NCBI GenBank assembly: GCA_947450345.1
Contig: CANFVD010000009.1
Coordinates: forward strand, 1-42,713
Direction of reading: 5' to 3'
DNA from: Actinomycetota bacterium
Lineage (GTDB): Bacteria > Actinomycetota > Actinomycetes > Actinomycetales > Microbacteriaceae
DNA: 42,713 nt
The translations under genes were made by a program, and so were the position numbers. The notes under the pieces were generated by a model. That model made no database searches. It was given only the letters and a program-made list of their open reading frames with translations, and was not told the DNA's origin. Of this stretch, positions 30,648-40,564 are shown in pieces (position 1 is the stretch's first letter; every line of letters starts with the position of its first letter).

Positions 30648-31022
30648 CTATTCTTTCACGAGCGGAGGGAGGGCATCGCCGGGTGTGAGGTCCGTAACGG
30701 CTGGCACTACCGCGACGTCAAAGCAGGACGTCGTGCCGGTGTGACACGCGGGACCGACCTGCTCCACGGTGATCAGAAGCGTGTCCCTGTCACAGTCCAA
30801 CTCCACGCGGCGAACAAATTGAGCATTCCCGCTCGTGTCACCCTTGCGCCACAGTTCTCCCCGTGAACGCGACCAGTAAACCGCACGGCCCGTGGTCAGT
30901 GTGAGTTCCAGTGCCTCGCTGTTCATGTACGCGACCATGAGGACTCGCTTGGACGTTTCGTCCTGAACGACGACAGGAACGAGCCCCTGCTCGTTGAACG
31001 CGATTTCGGGTGTTGTCGTCAT
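30648..31022 (-). CDS. hisI: Phosphoribosyl-AMP cyclohydrolase
   Basis: Third step of histidine synthesis: opens the purine ring of phosphoribosyl-AMP. The 124-residue monofunctional enzyme (HisE is separate here) has Mg-binding Asp76, Asp78 and Asp80 in ELDCDRD and zinc cysteines Cys77, Cys93 and Cys100 ([10 protein letters not shown]). Start ATG overlaps the hisF stop by 4 bases, so it is coupled to hisF; trpE follows after 7 bases. Confidence 0.97.
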   Translation of the reverse strand: MTTTPEIAFNEQGLVPVVVQDETSKRVLMVAYMNSEALELTLTTGRAVYWSRSRGELWRKGDTSGNAQFVRRVELDCDRDTLLITVEQVGPACHTGTTSCFDVAVVPAVTDLTPGDALPPLVKE

Positions 31023-31786
31023 GCTGCACGCACCTCGTATCCGTGCGTGGTCAAGTCCGCCTTGACATCCGCGATTCGCACATCGCCCGAGTGAAAAATG
31101 GATGCTGCCAAAACCGCGTCCGCTCCCGCGGCAACGGCCGGTGCGAAGTCTTGGGCATTTCCCGCGCCACCGGAGGCAATGATGGGAACGTGGGCGTTCA
31201 CCGCAATCAGTGAAATCAGCTCGAGATCGAAGCCCTCTTTTGTACCGTCGGCATCGATGGAGTTGACGAGCAATTCGCCGACGCCGCGCTCCTGTGCCTC
31301 ACGAGTCCAGTCGACCGCGTCAATGTCTGTCTCGGTGCGCCCGCCGTGGGACGTCACGATAAAACCGCTGGCGGTCCGGTCCGAACGTTTGACGTCAAGA
31401 CTCAGAACCAAGACCTGAGCACCGAATCGAGCGGAAATGTCGTCGAGGAGATTCGGACGTGCGACGGCGGCGCTGTTCACGCTGACCTTGTCGGCGCCGC
31501 TCGCCAGCAGACGAGCCACATCGTCAGCCGTTCTCACTCCCCCACCCACAGTGAGCGGTATGAACACCTCGTCGGCGGTGCGCGCCACGACGTCGTACAT
31601 GGTGTCACGACCATCGACAGTGGCCGATACGTCGAGGAAGGTCACTTCATCGGCACCCTGCGCGTAGTACAGCCGCGCCAAGTCGACCGGATCGCCAGCG
31701 TCACGAAGATTCTCGAAGTTCACACCCTTGACCACGCGTCCCCCCGACACGTCGAGACACGGGATGATGCGCACGGAGAGCGACAC
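31019..31786 (-). CDS. hisF: Imidazole glycerol phosphate synthase, cyclase subunit
   Basis: Uses ammonia from HisH to form imidazole glycerol phosphate and AICAR. The 255-residue TIM barrel starts [13 protein letters not shown], giving catalytic Asp12; the second catalytic Asp lies in [12 protein letters not shown] chose the GTG at 31786, one base past the hisG stop; the reading frame extends further upstream into hisG but that extension is unlike the family. hisH and hisA are not in the window. Confidence 0.96.
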   Translation of the reverse strand: MSLSVRIIPCLDVSGGRVVKGVNFENLRDAGDPVDLARLYYAQGADEVTFLDVSATVDGRDTMYDVVARTADEVFIPLTVGGGVRTADDVARLLASGADKVSVNSAAVARPNLLDDISARFGAQVLVLSLDVKRSDRTASGFIVTSHGGRTETDIDAVDWTREAQERGVGELLVNSIDADGTKEGFDLELISLIAVNAHVPIIASGGAGNAQDFAPAVAAGADAVLAASIFHSGDVRIADVKADLTTHGYEVRAA

Positions 31787-31787
31787 G

Positions 31788-32627
31788 CTAGAGCCTGGCC
31801 GCGTGAATGGAACTGACCAAGATGGCGCGTGCTCCCAGCTCGTAGAGGGCATCCATGACTTGGTTTTGATCCGACTGCGGAACCATCACGCGTACAGCGA
31901 CCCACTCAGGATCACGAAGTGGCGAGACGGTGGGCGATTCAATGCCCGGCGCCAGGGCACAGGCCCGCTCCAACAGGGTGACCGGGCAGTCGTAGTCCAT
32001 GAGAACGTACGACCGCGCTACGAGAACACCCTCCAGTCGTCGCAAGAGTGTTGTGGCCGGAGCGGTGGTGCTGCCGCCGGAAATCAGCACTCCAGAACTT
32101 TCCAAAATGACGGGGCCAAAAATTTCAAGGCCGGCCTTGCGTAACGTCGACCCCGTGGAGACGACGTCGGCCACGGCATCGGCAACGCCCAAGCGCACGG
32201 CCGATTCGACGGCGCCATCTAGCGTGACGAGGGTGGCGGACACCCCAGCCGACTCAAGAAAAGATCCGACAAGTCCCGGATAGCTCGTTGCCACGCGACG
32301 GCCTTCAAGCTCGGACACCGAAGAAATAGTGCCCACCGGTGCCGCGAATCGAAAAGTTGATTGGCCAAAGCTCAGGTCAGCAATCTCTGTGGCGCTCGAT
32401 CCCGAATCGAGGAGCAAATCGCGCCCCGTGATTCCCACATCGAGCGCCCCCGAACCAACGTACGTCGCGATGTCTCGGGGACGCAGATAGAAAAACTCCA
32501 CGTCGTTACGGGGATCCTCCACGTGCAGTTCACGGGTATCACGACGCGTGGCATAGCCCGCCTCGCGCAGCATCTCGATGGCAACGTCGGCGAGTGAGCC
32601 CTTGTTGGGTACAGCTATTCGAAGCAT
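31788..32627 (-). CDS. hisG: ATP phosphoribosyltransferase, long form
   Basis: First and feedback-inhibited step of histidine synthesis: couples ATP with PRPP. At 279 residues it is the long form with a C-terminal regulatory domain (about 210-279), so no HisZ partner is needed. The PRPP-binding segment is in [22 protein letters not shown] at 32627 follows AAGGA. It lies 28 bases downstream of hisE, an arrangement also found in mycobacteria. Confidence 0.98.
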   Translation of the reverse strand: MLRIAVPNKGSLADVAIEMLREAGYATRRDTRELHVEDPRNDVEFFYLRPRDIATYVGSGALDVGITGRDLLLDSGSSATEIADLSFGQSTFRFAAPVGTISSVSELEGRRVATSYPGLVGSFLESAGVSATLVTLDGAVESAVRLGVADAVADVVSTGSTLRKAGLEIFGPVILESSGVLISGGSTTAPATTLLRRLEGVLVARSYVLMDYDCPVTLLERACALAPGIESPTVSPLRDPEWVAVRVMVPQSDQNQVMDALYELGARAILVSSIHAARL

Positions 32628-32655
32628 GGGGTTCCTTGACCGGGTAGCGAAGCGC

Positions 32656-32919
32656 TTAGAGGTAGGTGTAGACGTTCTCGAGACTGAGACCCTTGCGGAG
32701 CATCAGCACCTGAACGTGATAGAGCAACTGTGAAATCTCCTCGGCCGTGTGTGCGTCATCCTGATACTCGGCAGCCATCCAGACCTCGGCAGCTTCCTCC
32801 ACGATCTTCTTGCCAATCGTGTGAACGCCCGCGTCAAATTCCGCCACAGTGCGCGACCCCTCGGGACGTGTCGCTACACGCTGCGAGAGTTCCTCAAAGA
32901 GACCTTCAAACGTTTTCAC
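32656..32919 (-). CDS. hisE: Phosphoribosyl-ATP pyrophosphatase
   Basis: Second step of histidine synthesis: hydrolyses phosphoribosyl-ATP to phosphoribosyl-AMP. The 87-residue all-alpha MazG-like protein has the metal-binding [13 protein letters not shown] helix and a second [15 protein letters not shown] helix. The GTG at 32919 has no Shine-Dalgarno; TAATCT ends 6 bases upstream and includes the rpe stop codon, so a leaderless transcript is predicted. Confidence 0.97.
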   Translation of the reverse strand: MKTFEGLFEELSQRVATRPEGSRTVAEFDAGVHTIGKKIVEEAAEVWMAAEYQDDAHTAEEISQLLYHVQVLMLRKGLSLENVYTYL

Positions 32920-32925
32920 GTATCA

Positions 32926-32931
32926 AGATTA
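32926..32931 (-). promoter_or_regulatory. Predicted leaderless -10 box of hisE (TAATCT), containing rpe stop
   Basis: TAATCT on the minus strand, then TGATAC, then the hisE GTG at 32919. The rpe stop codon TAA (32929-32931) is the first half of the hexamer. Confidence 0.45.
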
Positions 32932-33597
32932 GCGCTCATGCAGGTGCTCACCCGCGGCACGACGAAGTGCCGCAATGGCAACGCTTGGATCGGCGTGTCC
33001 GTAGACGCTTGAGCCAGCGACAAACGTGTCTGCACCGGCCGCCGCGGCCTCGACGATGGTGTCTTCGGTCACCCCGCCATCGACCTGCAGCCACACGTCG
33101 CAACCCTGTTGGCTAATTGCGCGCGTCAGCTGACCCAGCTTGGGGAGAACACCCGGCATGAATGACTGGCCACCGAAGCCCGGCTCAACCGTCATGACCA
33201 AAATCTGATCAAATTCGGCGACGATGTCGAGGAGCGCGTCGACCGGAGTATCAGGTTTGACCGCAACACCGGCGCGGGAACCGCGCGCGCGCAGGGCACG
33301 CGCCACGGCCACCGGATCCGTGGCAGCCTCGAGGTGAAACGTGACCGAAAAGGCCCCCAATTCTGCGTATCCTGGCGCCCATCGGTCGGGATCGGCAATC
33401 ATGAGGTGAACGTCGAGCGGGATCGGCGACGTCTCCTGAATGCGCTGCACCATTTGGGGGCCGAACGTCAGATTGGGCACGAAATGGTTGTCCATCACAT
33501 CAACGTGAACGTAATCGGCGGTGGCAATCCGGTCGAGATCGTGCTGCATGTTGACGAAGTCTGCCGACAGGATGCTCGGGTTGATGCGGGCTGTCAT
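32929..33597 (-). CDS. rpe: Ribulose-phosphate 3-epimerase
   Basis: Interconverts ribulose-5-phosphate and xylulose-5-phosphate in the pentose phosphate pathway. The 222-residue TIM barrel has SILSADF at the N-terminus, HVDVMDNHFVPNLTFGP (metal and catalytic Asp), HLMI, VEPGFGGQSF and VDGG near the phosphate site. I use the ATG at 33597, giving the canonical ARINPSILSAD start; the frame is open for another 70 codons upstream inside rsmB, but that part is unlike the family. TAGGCT lies 7 bases upstream. Confidence 0.97.
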   Translation of the reverse strand: MTARINPSILSADFVNMQHDLDRIATADYVHVDVMDNHFVPNLTFGPQMVQRIQETSPIPLDVHLMIADPDRWAPGYAELGAFSVTFHLEAATDPVAVARALRARGSRAGVAVKPDTPVDALLDIVAEFDQILVMTVEPGFGGQSFMPGVLPKLGQLTRAISQQGCDVWLQVDGGVTEDTIVEAAAAGADTFVAGSSVYGHADPSVAIAALRRAAGEHLHER

Positions 33598-33604
33598 GTT
33601 GCCG

Positions 33605-33610
33605 AGCCTA
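33605..33610 (-). promoter_or_regulatory. Predicted leaderless -10 box of rpe (TAGGCT), containing rsmB stop
   Basis: TAGGCT on the minus strand, then 7 bases (CGGCAAC), then the rpe ATG at 33597. The rsmB stop codon TAG (33608-33610) is the first half of the hexamer. Confidence 0.5.
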
Positions 33611-34990
33611 CTTTGCTGAGCGAGCGAAGAGGCTAATAAACATTGCGTCAGTGCCATCGGTGTGTGGCCACAACTGAACAAAGTCGACGTCGTCATTCGG
33701 GGAGATAACGCCTCGGGTGATCCGCCGAATGATGGGTGCGACCGGCACGGGAACGAAGTCACTGCGGCCCCCCATGACCGACTCAAGCACACCCGTCGTT
33801 TCAGCAACAGACGGCGTACACGTCACGTAGGCGAGCAAGCCACCCGGCGCCACCACGTGGCAGGCAGCGGCCAGTAACTGCTCCTGCAGCGCGACGAGTT
33901 CGACAACATCCTCCGGCGTACGCCGCCATCGCGCCTCGGGTCGACGACGGAGAGCGCCGAGTCCGGAACACGGTGCGTCAACGAGCACTCGGTCGAACCG
34001 CTGAGGAGACACTGAATAGGACCGACCGTCAGACACCGAAACGGTGGTGTCGGGAAACGGCGCTACCGCTTGGCGCACCAGCTGTGCCCGATGCTCGCTC
34101 ATCTCGTTGGCCAGCAAGTGCACACCCGAGCGCTCGGCCAGGGCAGCGAGGAGCGCAGCTTTCCCTCCGGGGCCGGCACACAAGTCCAACCACGACTCGT
34201 CAGCGACAACCTCACGCGCCTCCCACAGGGCAAGCGCAGCGAGTTGAGACCCCACGTCTTGAACGCGAACCAACCCCCTCGACTGCTTGACAACCACACC
34301 GGGGTCTCCGCCCATCATTGCAAGAGAAAAGGGAGTTCTCACATCTGGCTCGATCTGGTCGCCCCACGACTCGGGGTGACCGCCTCTCTCGGGTGACTGA
34401 GTGCTCCGCGCGGTGGTCAAATCAACGAGAGAAACCGTGGCGGGAGTGTTGTCTGCGGCCAACAGTTCTTCAATGTCAGTCCCGTGGCCACGGGCCGTGA
34501 GAGCCTCCGCAAGTTCGTCGACGACCCAACGAGGATGCGAGTACCGGACAGCCAGGCGATCGTTCTCGTCGCGTGTTCCTGAGCTGACAACATCGAGCCA
34601 CTCGTCGCGTCCGCGTTCCGTGATGCGGCGCATGACCGCGTTGACGAAGCCAGCCGTGCGCGCCAAGTGCGCGCTCCGAGCAAGATTGACGGTCTCACTC
34701 ACGGCGGCATGGGCTGGCGTGTTGAGTTCTAACCATTGATGGGCACCCAAGCGGAGGACGTCGAGGACGGCCGGTTCAATGTCGGTGATGCTTCGCCCTG
34801 CTGCAGCGGCAATCACCGCATCGTACAGACCGCTCATGCGGAGCGTTCCGTAAACCAGTTCGGTGACGAAACCGGCATCGGACCTCGAGAGACGTGCTTC
34901 GCGCAGAGCTGCGGGAGTGACCAAATTTGCATAGGCGTCGTTCTCGTCGACATCTCGCAAGATGTTCCACGCCACGCGACGGGCGTTCAT
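33608..34990 (-). CDS. rsmB: 16S rRNA (cytosine-967-C5)-methyltransferase
   Basis: Methylates C967 (E. coli numbering) of 16S rRNA with S-adenosylmethionine. From the ATG at 34990 it has 460 residues: an N-terminal NusB-like RNA-binding domain (about 1-140) and a C-terminal methyltransferase with the SAM motif LDLCAGPGGKA, motif IV DAPCSGLG with Cys341 and motif VI TCTPS with the catalytic Cys391. The start overlaps the fmt stop as ATGA. The fmt-rsmB-rpe order is conserved in actinobacteria. Confidence 0.96.
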   Translation of the reverse strand: MNARRVAWNILRDVDENDAYANLVTPAALREARLSRSDAGFVTELVYGTLRMSGLYDAVIAAAAGRSITDIEPAVLDVLRLGAHQWLELNTPAHAAVSETVNLARSAHLARTAGFVNAVMRRITERGRDEWLDVVSSGTRDENDRLAVRYSHPRWVVDELAEALTARGHGTDIEELLAADNTPATVSLVDLTTARSTQSPERGGHPESWGDQIEPDVRTPFSLAMMGGDPGVVVKQSRGLVRVQDVGSQLAALALWEAREVVADESWLDLCAGPGGKAALLAALAERSGVHLLANEMSEHRAQLVRQAVAPFPDTTVSVSDGRSYSVSPQRFDRVLVDAPCSGLGALRRRPEARWRRTPEDVVELVALQEQLLAAACHVVAPGGLLAYVTCTPSVAETTGVLESVMGGRSDFVPVPVAPIIRRITRGVISPNDDVDFVQLWPHTDGTDAMFISLFARSAK

Positions 34991-35925
34991 GAACTCACCA
35001 CGTCGACGGATTCTGCACGAATGCCACGAAACCATTCGGTAGCTTCCATGTCCCGCTTACCAGCGGGGGTAACGCGCCGCAACAACAGCGCTCCATCGGA
35101 AACACCCAAGAAGACCTGACCGTCGCGCTCCACGATCACAGAGACAGGGAGGCGGTTCGCGCTGTGGCTCGGTTCTGGGGAAAGCATCTCTGCGGCCGTC
35201 ACCTTTATCCGCCCCGACGACGTTTCGATCCAGGCCCCCGGTTCGGGAGTGACCGCCCGAAAACGGTTGAACGTCATGATGGCCGACTCACGGGGGTCAA
35301 GTCGTGCATCGTGCGACGTCAGTTTGGGGGCAAAACTTGGCGAGCCCTCTTGAGGCGTGGACTCCATCCCCCCGGCTTCGATGGCGTCAAGGACGCGAAC
35401 AAGTTGCTGGGCTCCGGAGAGCGCCAGAGTTCCGAGCACCTCGCCGCTGGTCTGGTGTGAATCTACGGGATGCTGTTCAACATCGAAGGTTGCACCGGCA
35501 TCCATCTCCTCGACGAGCTGGAATACCGACGTCCCGATGGTTGATGCACCCGCCAGCAGGGCTCGCTGAACGGGGGCAGCACCACGAAATTCCGGGAGTG
35601 CGCTGAAGTGCAGGTTAATCCACCCACGCGCCGGAAGAGTCAGCATGTCGCTGTCAAGGAGAGCGCCGTAGGCCACGATCACACCGATGTCGGCCGAGAA
35701 CGCCGCGAGTTCTGTGCGAGTTTCGGCGTCCGGACGATTGGCGGTAATCACGGGGATGCCGTGCTCATCTCCCCACGCGGCGACACTCGAGCGCGTCAGC
35801 GTGCGCGAACGGCCAACGGGAGCGTCGTGACGGGTAAGGATGGCAACCACCTCATGCGCAGACGCGTGCAACGCGCTCAACGACGGGACTGCAACGTCGG
35901 GCGTGCCCGCAAAAATTACGCGCAT
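34987..35925 (-). CDS. fmt: Methionyl-tRNA formyltransferase
   Basis: Formylates initiator Met-tRNA with 10-formyl-tetrahydrofolate. The 312-residue protein has catalytic Asn104 and His106 in NLHFSALPEFRGAAP and Asp142 in EMDAGA, then the C-terminal tRNA-binding OB-like domain. ATG at 35925 has GGAGG upstream and lies 18 bases after priA; its stop overlaps rsmB. Confidence 0.98.
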   Translation of the reverse strand: MRVIFAGTPDVAVPSLSALHASAHEVVAILTRHDAPVGRSRTLTRSSVAAWGDEHGIPVITANRPDAETRTELAAFSADIGVIVAYGALLDSDMLTLPARGWINLHFSALPEFRGAAPVQRALLAGASTIGTSVFQLVEEMDAGATFDVEQHPVDSHQTSGEVLGTLALSGAQQLVRVLDAIEAGGMESTPQEGSPSFAPKLTSHDARLDPRESAIMTFNRFRAVTPEPGAWIETSSGRIKVTAAEMLSPEPSHSANRLPVSVIVERDGQVFLGVSDGALLLRRVTPAGKRDMEATEWFRGIRAESVDVVSS

Positions 35926-35943
35926 GCCGAACCTCCACTCGAG

Positions 35944-37878
35944 TTATGAACCATGTGAGCCCACGTGAGCATCGTCAAGACGAACCCGTAATGCCGGCGT
36001 TGAGCCGGCTCGCCGGCGAGCCGTCGCCGCTGCGACAACACTGGCACGAAGGCTTTGCGTAACCTCACCGCCACGCGCATAGGAAAACAACACCGTGGCA
36101 CGAACGTGATCGTCGCCTTCGGGCATGGGACCGAGTACTGAATAGATGCCCTCGCGCGGAAGCGCTTCCAGCGCACGAGAAACGACGGTTGCCGTACCCG
36201 TGAGGTGAGCCATGCGAGCGGCTGGCGGCAAGTGAAGTTGCGTGCGTTCGGCGACCTCACTACGCATGTAATCGTCGTACGTGCCAGAACCGAGCACGGC
36301 CCCCAGCCGGTTACCCGCACCCTGCACGAAGACGCGCCCCGTCGCACTGCAGCACGCGATAGCGTGTGCCCACAGTCGTAACGCGTTTTCAATCACCCTC
36401 ATCTTGTCGCTGTAGAGCTGCCGCCCCGCATCGAGAATGATTACCGTGGAGTATCCTCCCGGACAGAATGGCTCCGCTCCCGGCGTTGCAATCACAATCT
36501 GAGGGATCGGGTCAATCTCAGTCACAATGCGTTCGCCATCGCTGACGACAATGGGGGTGTGCGGAAAACTCTTGCCAATCATGTCTGCCGTCCACGTCGT
36601 TCCCGGTGAGACATCGACGATGTCGTGAGAACCACACTCGCGACAGGTGACATCCGTTGCCAGGCGACCACACCAGCGACAATCCGCCACACTGCCGCGC
36701 ACCTTGCGACGCAAAGGTCCCCCACAGGCCGTGCACTGGGATCGTTCACGACAGGACGCACACACACTCAACTGCGAGTGGCCGGGGCGTGGGACCTGAA
36801 TGAGAACGGGCGCGACGTCAACCGCCTGCGCCGCCCACTGCCACGCCACAGAGGGAATGCTGTGCGGGCCGTCGGCGATGCCGTCGTCGAGCGGAATCAC
36901 CGTCGGCCGAGAACGGCCAGTTAAATTGACCGGGGTGAGCCAGTCGATATCCACGAGCCTGGCCACGTGCGCAGACGGACTGCGTGAGAGAAATGCCAAG
37001 ACCCCGCCTTCACTCTGGTGGCGAAGCAATGCCACATCGCGGGGGTGAGCGTAGGGGGCCATCGGTTCATCGAGAACTGGATCTCCGTCGTCCCACATCA
37101 CGAGCGCTCCGAGTCGGGCTACCGGCGCATAGACGGCGCTCCGGCTACCCACCACAATGACGTCATCGCCACGGACGCATCGCAGGTAGTTCACCCAACG
37201 AACCGCCGGCTCACACTCAGCGTCGAGTCGACACACCCGGTCACCCAGTCCGTCCGCCTCGAGGTCTGAGACAACGCGGGCAATGTCTCGGAAGTCGGGA
37301 ACAATCAGGATGGCGGACTGTTGTTTCGCCAGCGCGTTTCGCGCGAACCGCCCCATCAGGACAGACCAGGCCGTGGAAGAAACACCGTTCGCATTGGGAG
37401 CTTGCGAAAAAGGAACAGATATTGCGAGCTTGGCAGAGTCTTGATTCAGACCACTGAGGCCCTCGATCTCAGCGGGCTCTACCCGAGAACTCTCGTCAAC
37501 GGGTCGCGCGGCAAAGCTCTTTTCCGCCCGCACATATCGACGCGGAAGCGCCAGTCGGAGGACGTCCGCAGCCGTGCCCACCTGACGATCCGCAACCGAA
37601 CGCGCTACATCGTAAAGTCGACGCGGCAATACCGGCACCGTACTGACGAGTGAGCTCACGTCCGAGAGTCGACCGGCGTAATCCGATTCCCCCACGATTT
37701 CGACAACATAGGCAAGTGTTTGGCGCCCGCCCGAGCGCAGGGGAACCAGCACGAGGCTGCCCTCGCGCACGGTCTCCGCAAGATCGGGCGGAATGCGGTA
37801 ATCCAACAGCCGATCGAGCTGCGGCAGCGGCGAGTCGAGAACGACTCGCGCGACTAACAACGTCGGGGCATCCGTCAC
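35944..37878 (-). CDS. priA: Probable primosomal protein N' (PriA), helicase motifs degenerate
   Basis: Replication-restart protein related to the PriA helicase. The 644-residue protein keeps the N-terminal DNA-binding domain and the zinc region with eight cysteines (373, 376, 382, 385, 400, 403, 412, 415). The ATPase motifs are lost: there is no GxGKT where Walker A is expected (about residues 155-172) and the DEEH box reads MWDDGDP at 261-267. This is known for actinobacterial PriA, so it probably binds DNA but is not an active helicase. The ATG at 37878 overlaps the metK stop by 4 bases; fmt follows. Confidence 0.9.
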   Translation of the reverse strand: MTDAPTLLVARVVLDSPLPQLDRLLDYRIPPDLAETVREGSLVLVPLRSGGRQTLAYVVEIVGESDYAGRLSDVSSLVSTVPVLPRRLYDVARSVADRQVGTAADVLRLALPRRYVRAEKSFAARPVDESSRVEPAEIEGLSGLNQDSAKLAISVPFSQAPNANGVSSTAWSVLMGRFARNALAKQQSAILIVPDFRDIARVVSDLEADGLGDRVCRLDAECEPAVRWVNYLRCVRGDDVIVVGSRSAVYAPVARLGALVMWDDGDPVLDEPMAPYAHPRDVALLRHQSEGGVLAFLSRSPSAHVARLVDIDWLTPVNLTGRSRPTVIPLDDGIADGPHSIPSVAWQWAAQAVDVAPVLIQVPRPGHSQLSVCASCRERSQCTACGGPLRRKVRGSVADCRWCGRLATDVTCRECGSHDIVDVSPGTTWTADMIGKSFPHTPIVVSDGERIVTEIDPIPQIVIATPGAEPFCPGGYSTVIILDAGRQLYSDKMRVIENALRLWAHAIACCSATGRVFVQGAGNRLGAVLGSGTYDDYMRSEVAERTQLHLPPAARMAHLTGTATVVSRALEALPREGIYSVLGPMPEGDDHVRATVLFSYARGGEVTQSLRASVVAAATARRRAGSTPALRVRLDDAHVGSHGS

Positions 37879-39029
37879 AGACCAGCGGCAGCACGCAGGT
37901 CGTCTACGCGGTCAAGGTTCTCCCACGTGAACTGCGCGCCCTCGCGACCAAAGTGACCGTAGGTTGCCGTCTCTGCGTAGCGCGGCTTCAGTAGATCGAG
38001 GTCGCGAATTAAGGCGGCGGGTCGGAAGTCGAATACCTCACGAATTGCGCTCTGGATCTTCTCCGGGTCAACGTGGTGGGTGCCGAATGTTTCAACGTAC
38101 ACGCCCACCGGCTGAGCCACACCGATGGCGTAGGCAATCTGCAACTCAAGGCGGTCTGCCAGGCCAGCTGCGACGGCGTTCTTGGCAGCCCAGCGCATGG
38201 CGTAGGCGGCACTCCGGTCGACCTTCGAGGGGTCCTTGCCACTGAAGGCACCTCCACCGTGGCGGCTGGCACCACCGTAGGTGTCGACGATGATCTTGCG
38301 GCCAGTGAGGCCGGCGTCAGCTCCCGGGCCACCCTCCACAAACTTGCCCATGTGGTTGATGAACAGGCGCGGACTGACGTGCTCGATGTCGACAGTTTCC
38401 AGAACGGGATTAATCACGTGCTCAGCAATTTCGGCACGAAGTGTGTCGAGGTCAATGCTCGCGAGGTGCTGCGTACTCACCACAACGGCGTCAACCGAAC
38501 GGGGAGTGTTTCCTTCGTAGCCAATCGTGACCTGGGTTTTGCCGTCGGGGCCGAGGTAATTCAGCTGACCTGATTTGCGCACCTCGGCGAGACGTTCCGC
38601 AAGGCGGTGAGCCAACCAGATGGGCAGAGGCATAAAGTTCTGCGTCTCGTTGGAGGCGTAGCCGAACATGATGCCCTGATCGCCAGCTCCCTGATCGGAC
38701 TCATTAAAAACTCCGGCGGCAATGTCGGGAGATTGTGCTCCGAGCGATACCGAGACGCCACAGTTGGCACCATCAAAACCAAACGTGTGATCGCTGTAAC
38801 CGATGCGCGTCAGTGTCTGGCGCACGATGGCCGGAATTTCTACGTAGGCATCTGTGGTCACCTCGCCAACAACGTGCACAAGTCCGCGCGTCACGACTGT
38901 TTCGACGGCGACACGCGACGCGGGGTCGATGGTGAGCAGGGCGTCGAGAATCGAATCGGAAATCTGATCGCACACCTTGTCGGGGTGACCCTCGGTAACC
39001 GACTCAGAGGAAAACAGACGATTGGACAT
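37875..39029 (-). CDS. metK: S-adenosylmethionine synthase
   Basis: Makes S-adenosylmethionine from methionine and ATP. From the ATG at 39029 (GGGAG upstream) it has 384 residues and begins [19 protein letters not shown], with His15, Asp17 and Lys18 in the ATP site; [12 protein letters not shown] and [16 protein letters not shown] are the two family signatures. The frame is open 15 codons further but without support. The 63-base gap to coaBC holds no SAM riboswitch that I can recognise. A TAGTCT formed at the coaBC stop (39089-39094) could be a -10. Confidence 0.98.
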   Translation of the reverse strand: MSNRLFSSESVTEGHPDKVCDQISDSILDALLTIDPASRVAVETVVTRGLVHVVGEVTTDAYVEIPAIVRQTLTRIGYSDHTFGFDGANCGVSVSLGAQSPDIAAGVFNESDQGAGDQGIMFGYASNETQNFMPLPIWLAHRLAERLAEVRKSGQLNYLGPDGKTQVTIGYEGNTPRSVDAVVVSTQHLASIDLDTLRAEIAEHVINPVLETVDIEHVSPRLFINHMGKFVEGGPGADAGLTGRKIIVDTYGGASRHGGGAFSGKDPSKVDRSAAYAMRWAAKNAVAAGLADRLELQIAYAIGVAQPVGVYVETFGTHHVDPEKIQSAIREVFDFRPAALIRDLDLLKPRYAETATYGHFGREGAQFTWENLDRVDDLRAAAGL

Positions 39030-39091
39030 GAAGACTCCCGAAATTGTGTTGACGGCCGTGAACAACAGCGTCATCTTGTGCTGTGCTGAGA

Positions 39092-40300
39092 CTAGCCCCG
39101 CAGGTGAAGAACTACGTCAAGAATACTTTGCGCTACAGATAACTTTTCGCCACTGCTGCGGCCTAGTTCTCGACCGTCTCCCGAAACCACGATGACGTCA
39201 TTGTCGTCGGTGCCGATGCCGCGTCCACTGTCAACGCGATTGGCCACGATGGCTGCGGCCCCCTTTGACGAGGCCTTGTGGCGAGCCAGGCTGAGCAACT
39301 CTGCGTCATCGACCGCGGTTTCGGCGGCAAAACCGATGACGAGACAGCGCGGATGTCTGGCGGCTTCCGCCAAAATGTCGGGATTCTCGACGAGCTCAAT
39401 TGTGGGATTGCTTCCGAGGGAGTTCTTCTTGAGCTTGGTGCTCGACATCTGCGCGGGGCGATAATCGGCAACGGCTGCGGCCATGATGAGGACATCAGTG
39501 TCATCGAGACGTTCGAGCACGGCGCTGCGCATGAGTTCGGCAGTTCCTGCCCGGGTGATGTCAATGCCCGAGGGCGGCTCGACGTCCATGTGGCCTGCGA
39601 CAAAATGCACGGAGGCACCTCTGACCCGCGCGGCCTCTGCGAGGGCTACTGCCTGTCGCCCGGAGGACGAATTACCAATGAAGCGCACGGGGTCCAACGC
39701 TTCACGGGTTCCCCCACCGGTGATGAGGATGCGCACGCCAGCCAGGTCGCGCGCACTCCTTCCTACGGCGGCATACGTCGCAGAAACGATGCTGTGGACC
39801 TCGGCCATACGCCCGACACCCGAATCGTTGCCGGTGAGCGGCCCGGAAGCAGGATCAACCACCACCACGCCACGTTCGCGCAGCACCGCGACGTTGTGCA
39901 CGGTTGCGGCGTTTTGCCACATTTCGGTGTGCATTGCCGGTGCCACAATCAAGGGCCCGCGGCGAGCCAACACGGCGTTGCCCAGCAAATCGGGAGCGAG
40001 CCCGGCAACGATGCCCGCCAAGGTGTTAGCGGTGGCCGGGGCAATCACGATAGCGTCGGCGTTCTGCCCGAGGGCCACGTGACGAACCTGAGAGACATCG
40101 TCGTAGAGGGAATCGAATACCGGATTGTGGCTAATCGCCTCAAGCGTAGACTTGCCCACGAATTCGTAGGCGGCCTGAGTCGCAACAACCTGCACGTCGT
40201 GGCCGTCCATGACGAACGCTCGAATGGCACCGACCGCCTTGTACGCGGCAATTCCTCCACTCACGCCAACGACGAGGCGCAACCGCGAGGCCTCTCGCAT
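39092..40300 (-). CDS. coaBC: Bifunctional phosphopantothenoylcysteine decarboxylase/synthetase
   Basis: Two steps of coenzyme A synthesis: CoaB joins phosphopantothenate and cysteine, CoaC decarboxylates the product. The 402-residue protein has the N-terminal flavin-binding CoaC domain ([10 protein letters not shown] at 14-23, catalytic-region PAMHTEMW) and the C-terminal CoaB domain with [20 protein letters not shown] and the KLKKN nucleotide-binding lysines. ATG at 40300 lies 3 bases beyond the rpoZ stop, with GGAG upstream. Confidence 0.97.
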   Translation of the reverse strand: MREASRLRLVVGVSGGIAAYKAVGAIRAFVMDGHDVQVVATQAAYEFVGKSTLEAISHNPVFDSLYDDVSQVRHVALGQNADAIVIAPATANTLAGIVAGLAPDLLGNAVLARRGPLIVAPAMHTEMWQNAATVHNVAVLRERGVVVVDPASGPLTGNDSGVGRMAEVHSIVSATYAAVGRSARDLAGVRILITGGGTREALDPVRFIGNSSSGRQAVALAEAARVRGASVHFVAGHMDVEPPSGIDITRAGTAELMRSAVLERLDDTDVLIMAAAVADYRPAQMSSTKLKKNSLGSNPTIELVENPDILAEAARHPRCLVIGFAAETAVDDAELLSLARHKASSKGAAAIVANRVDSGRGIGTDDNDVIVVSGDGRELGRSSGEKLSVAQSILDVVLHLRG

Positions 40301-40303
40301 GCG

Positions 40304-40561
40304 CTACTCCGCAGGTACGGTGAGAGTGAGCTTGTTTTCGTTGATCTCGCGCAGAGCCACGGTGAGTGGCTTGTCGTCGATGTTGGAGTCGACCAACGGA
40401 CCAACGTTGTCGAAGAGACTGCCGTCGTGAAGATCGGAGTAGTAGTCGTTGATCTGGCGCGCACGCTTGGCGGCAAAGATTACGAGCGCATACTTCGAAT
40501 CGACCTTGGCGAGCAGATCGTCGATGGGCGGGTTGATAATGCCCTGAAGTTTGGTGGCCAT
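40304..40561 (-). CDS. rpoZ: RNA polymerase omega subunit
   Basis: Small RNA polymerase subunit that helps beta-prime folding. The 85-residue protein matches the family: [29 protein letters not shown] with the conserved SKY..V..AAKRARQ helix. Start ATG at 40561 has AGGAG upstream. It follows gmk by 3 bases and precedes coaBC, an order conserved in many bacteria. Confidence 0.97.
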   Translation of the reverse strand: MATKLQGIINPPIDDLLAKVDSKYALVIFAAKRARQINDYYSDLHDGSLFDNVGPLVDSNIDDKPLTVALREINENKLTLTVPAE

Positions 40562-40564
40562 GAA

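Noticed and set aside
30641-30660. TAGTGT formed at the hisI stop as a leaderless -10 for trpE
   Set aside because: Only 4 bases separate it from the ATG, too short for a start of transcription at the A.
31787-31852. Extended N-terminus for hisF
   Set aside because: The extra 22 codons overlap hisG and are unlike HisF; GTG at 31786 gives the family start.
33598-33807. Extended N-terminus for rpe
   Set aside because: The extra 70 codons lie within rsmB and are unlike any epimerase; the canonical start is at 33597.
39030-39091. SAM riboswitch upstream of metK
   Set aside because: The gap is only 62 bases and shows no SAM-I or SAM-IV core.
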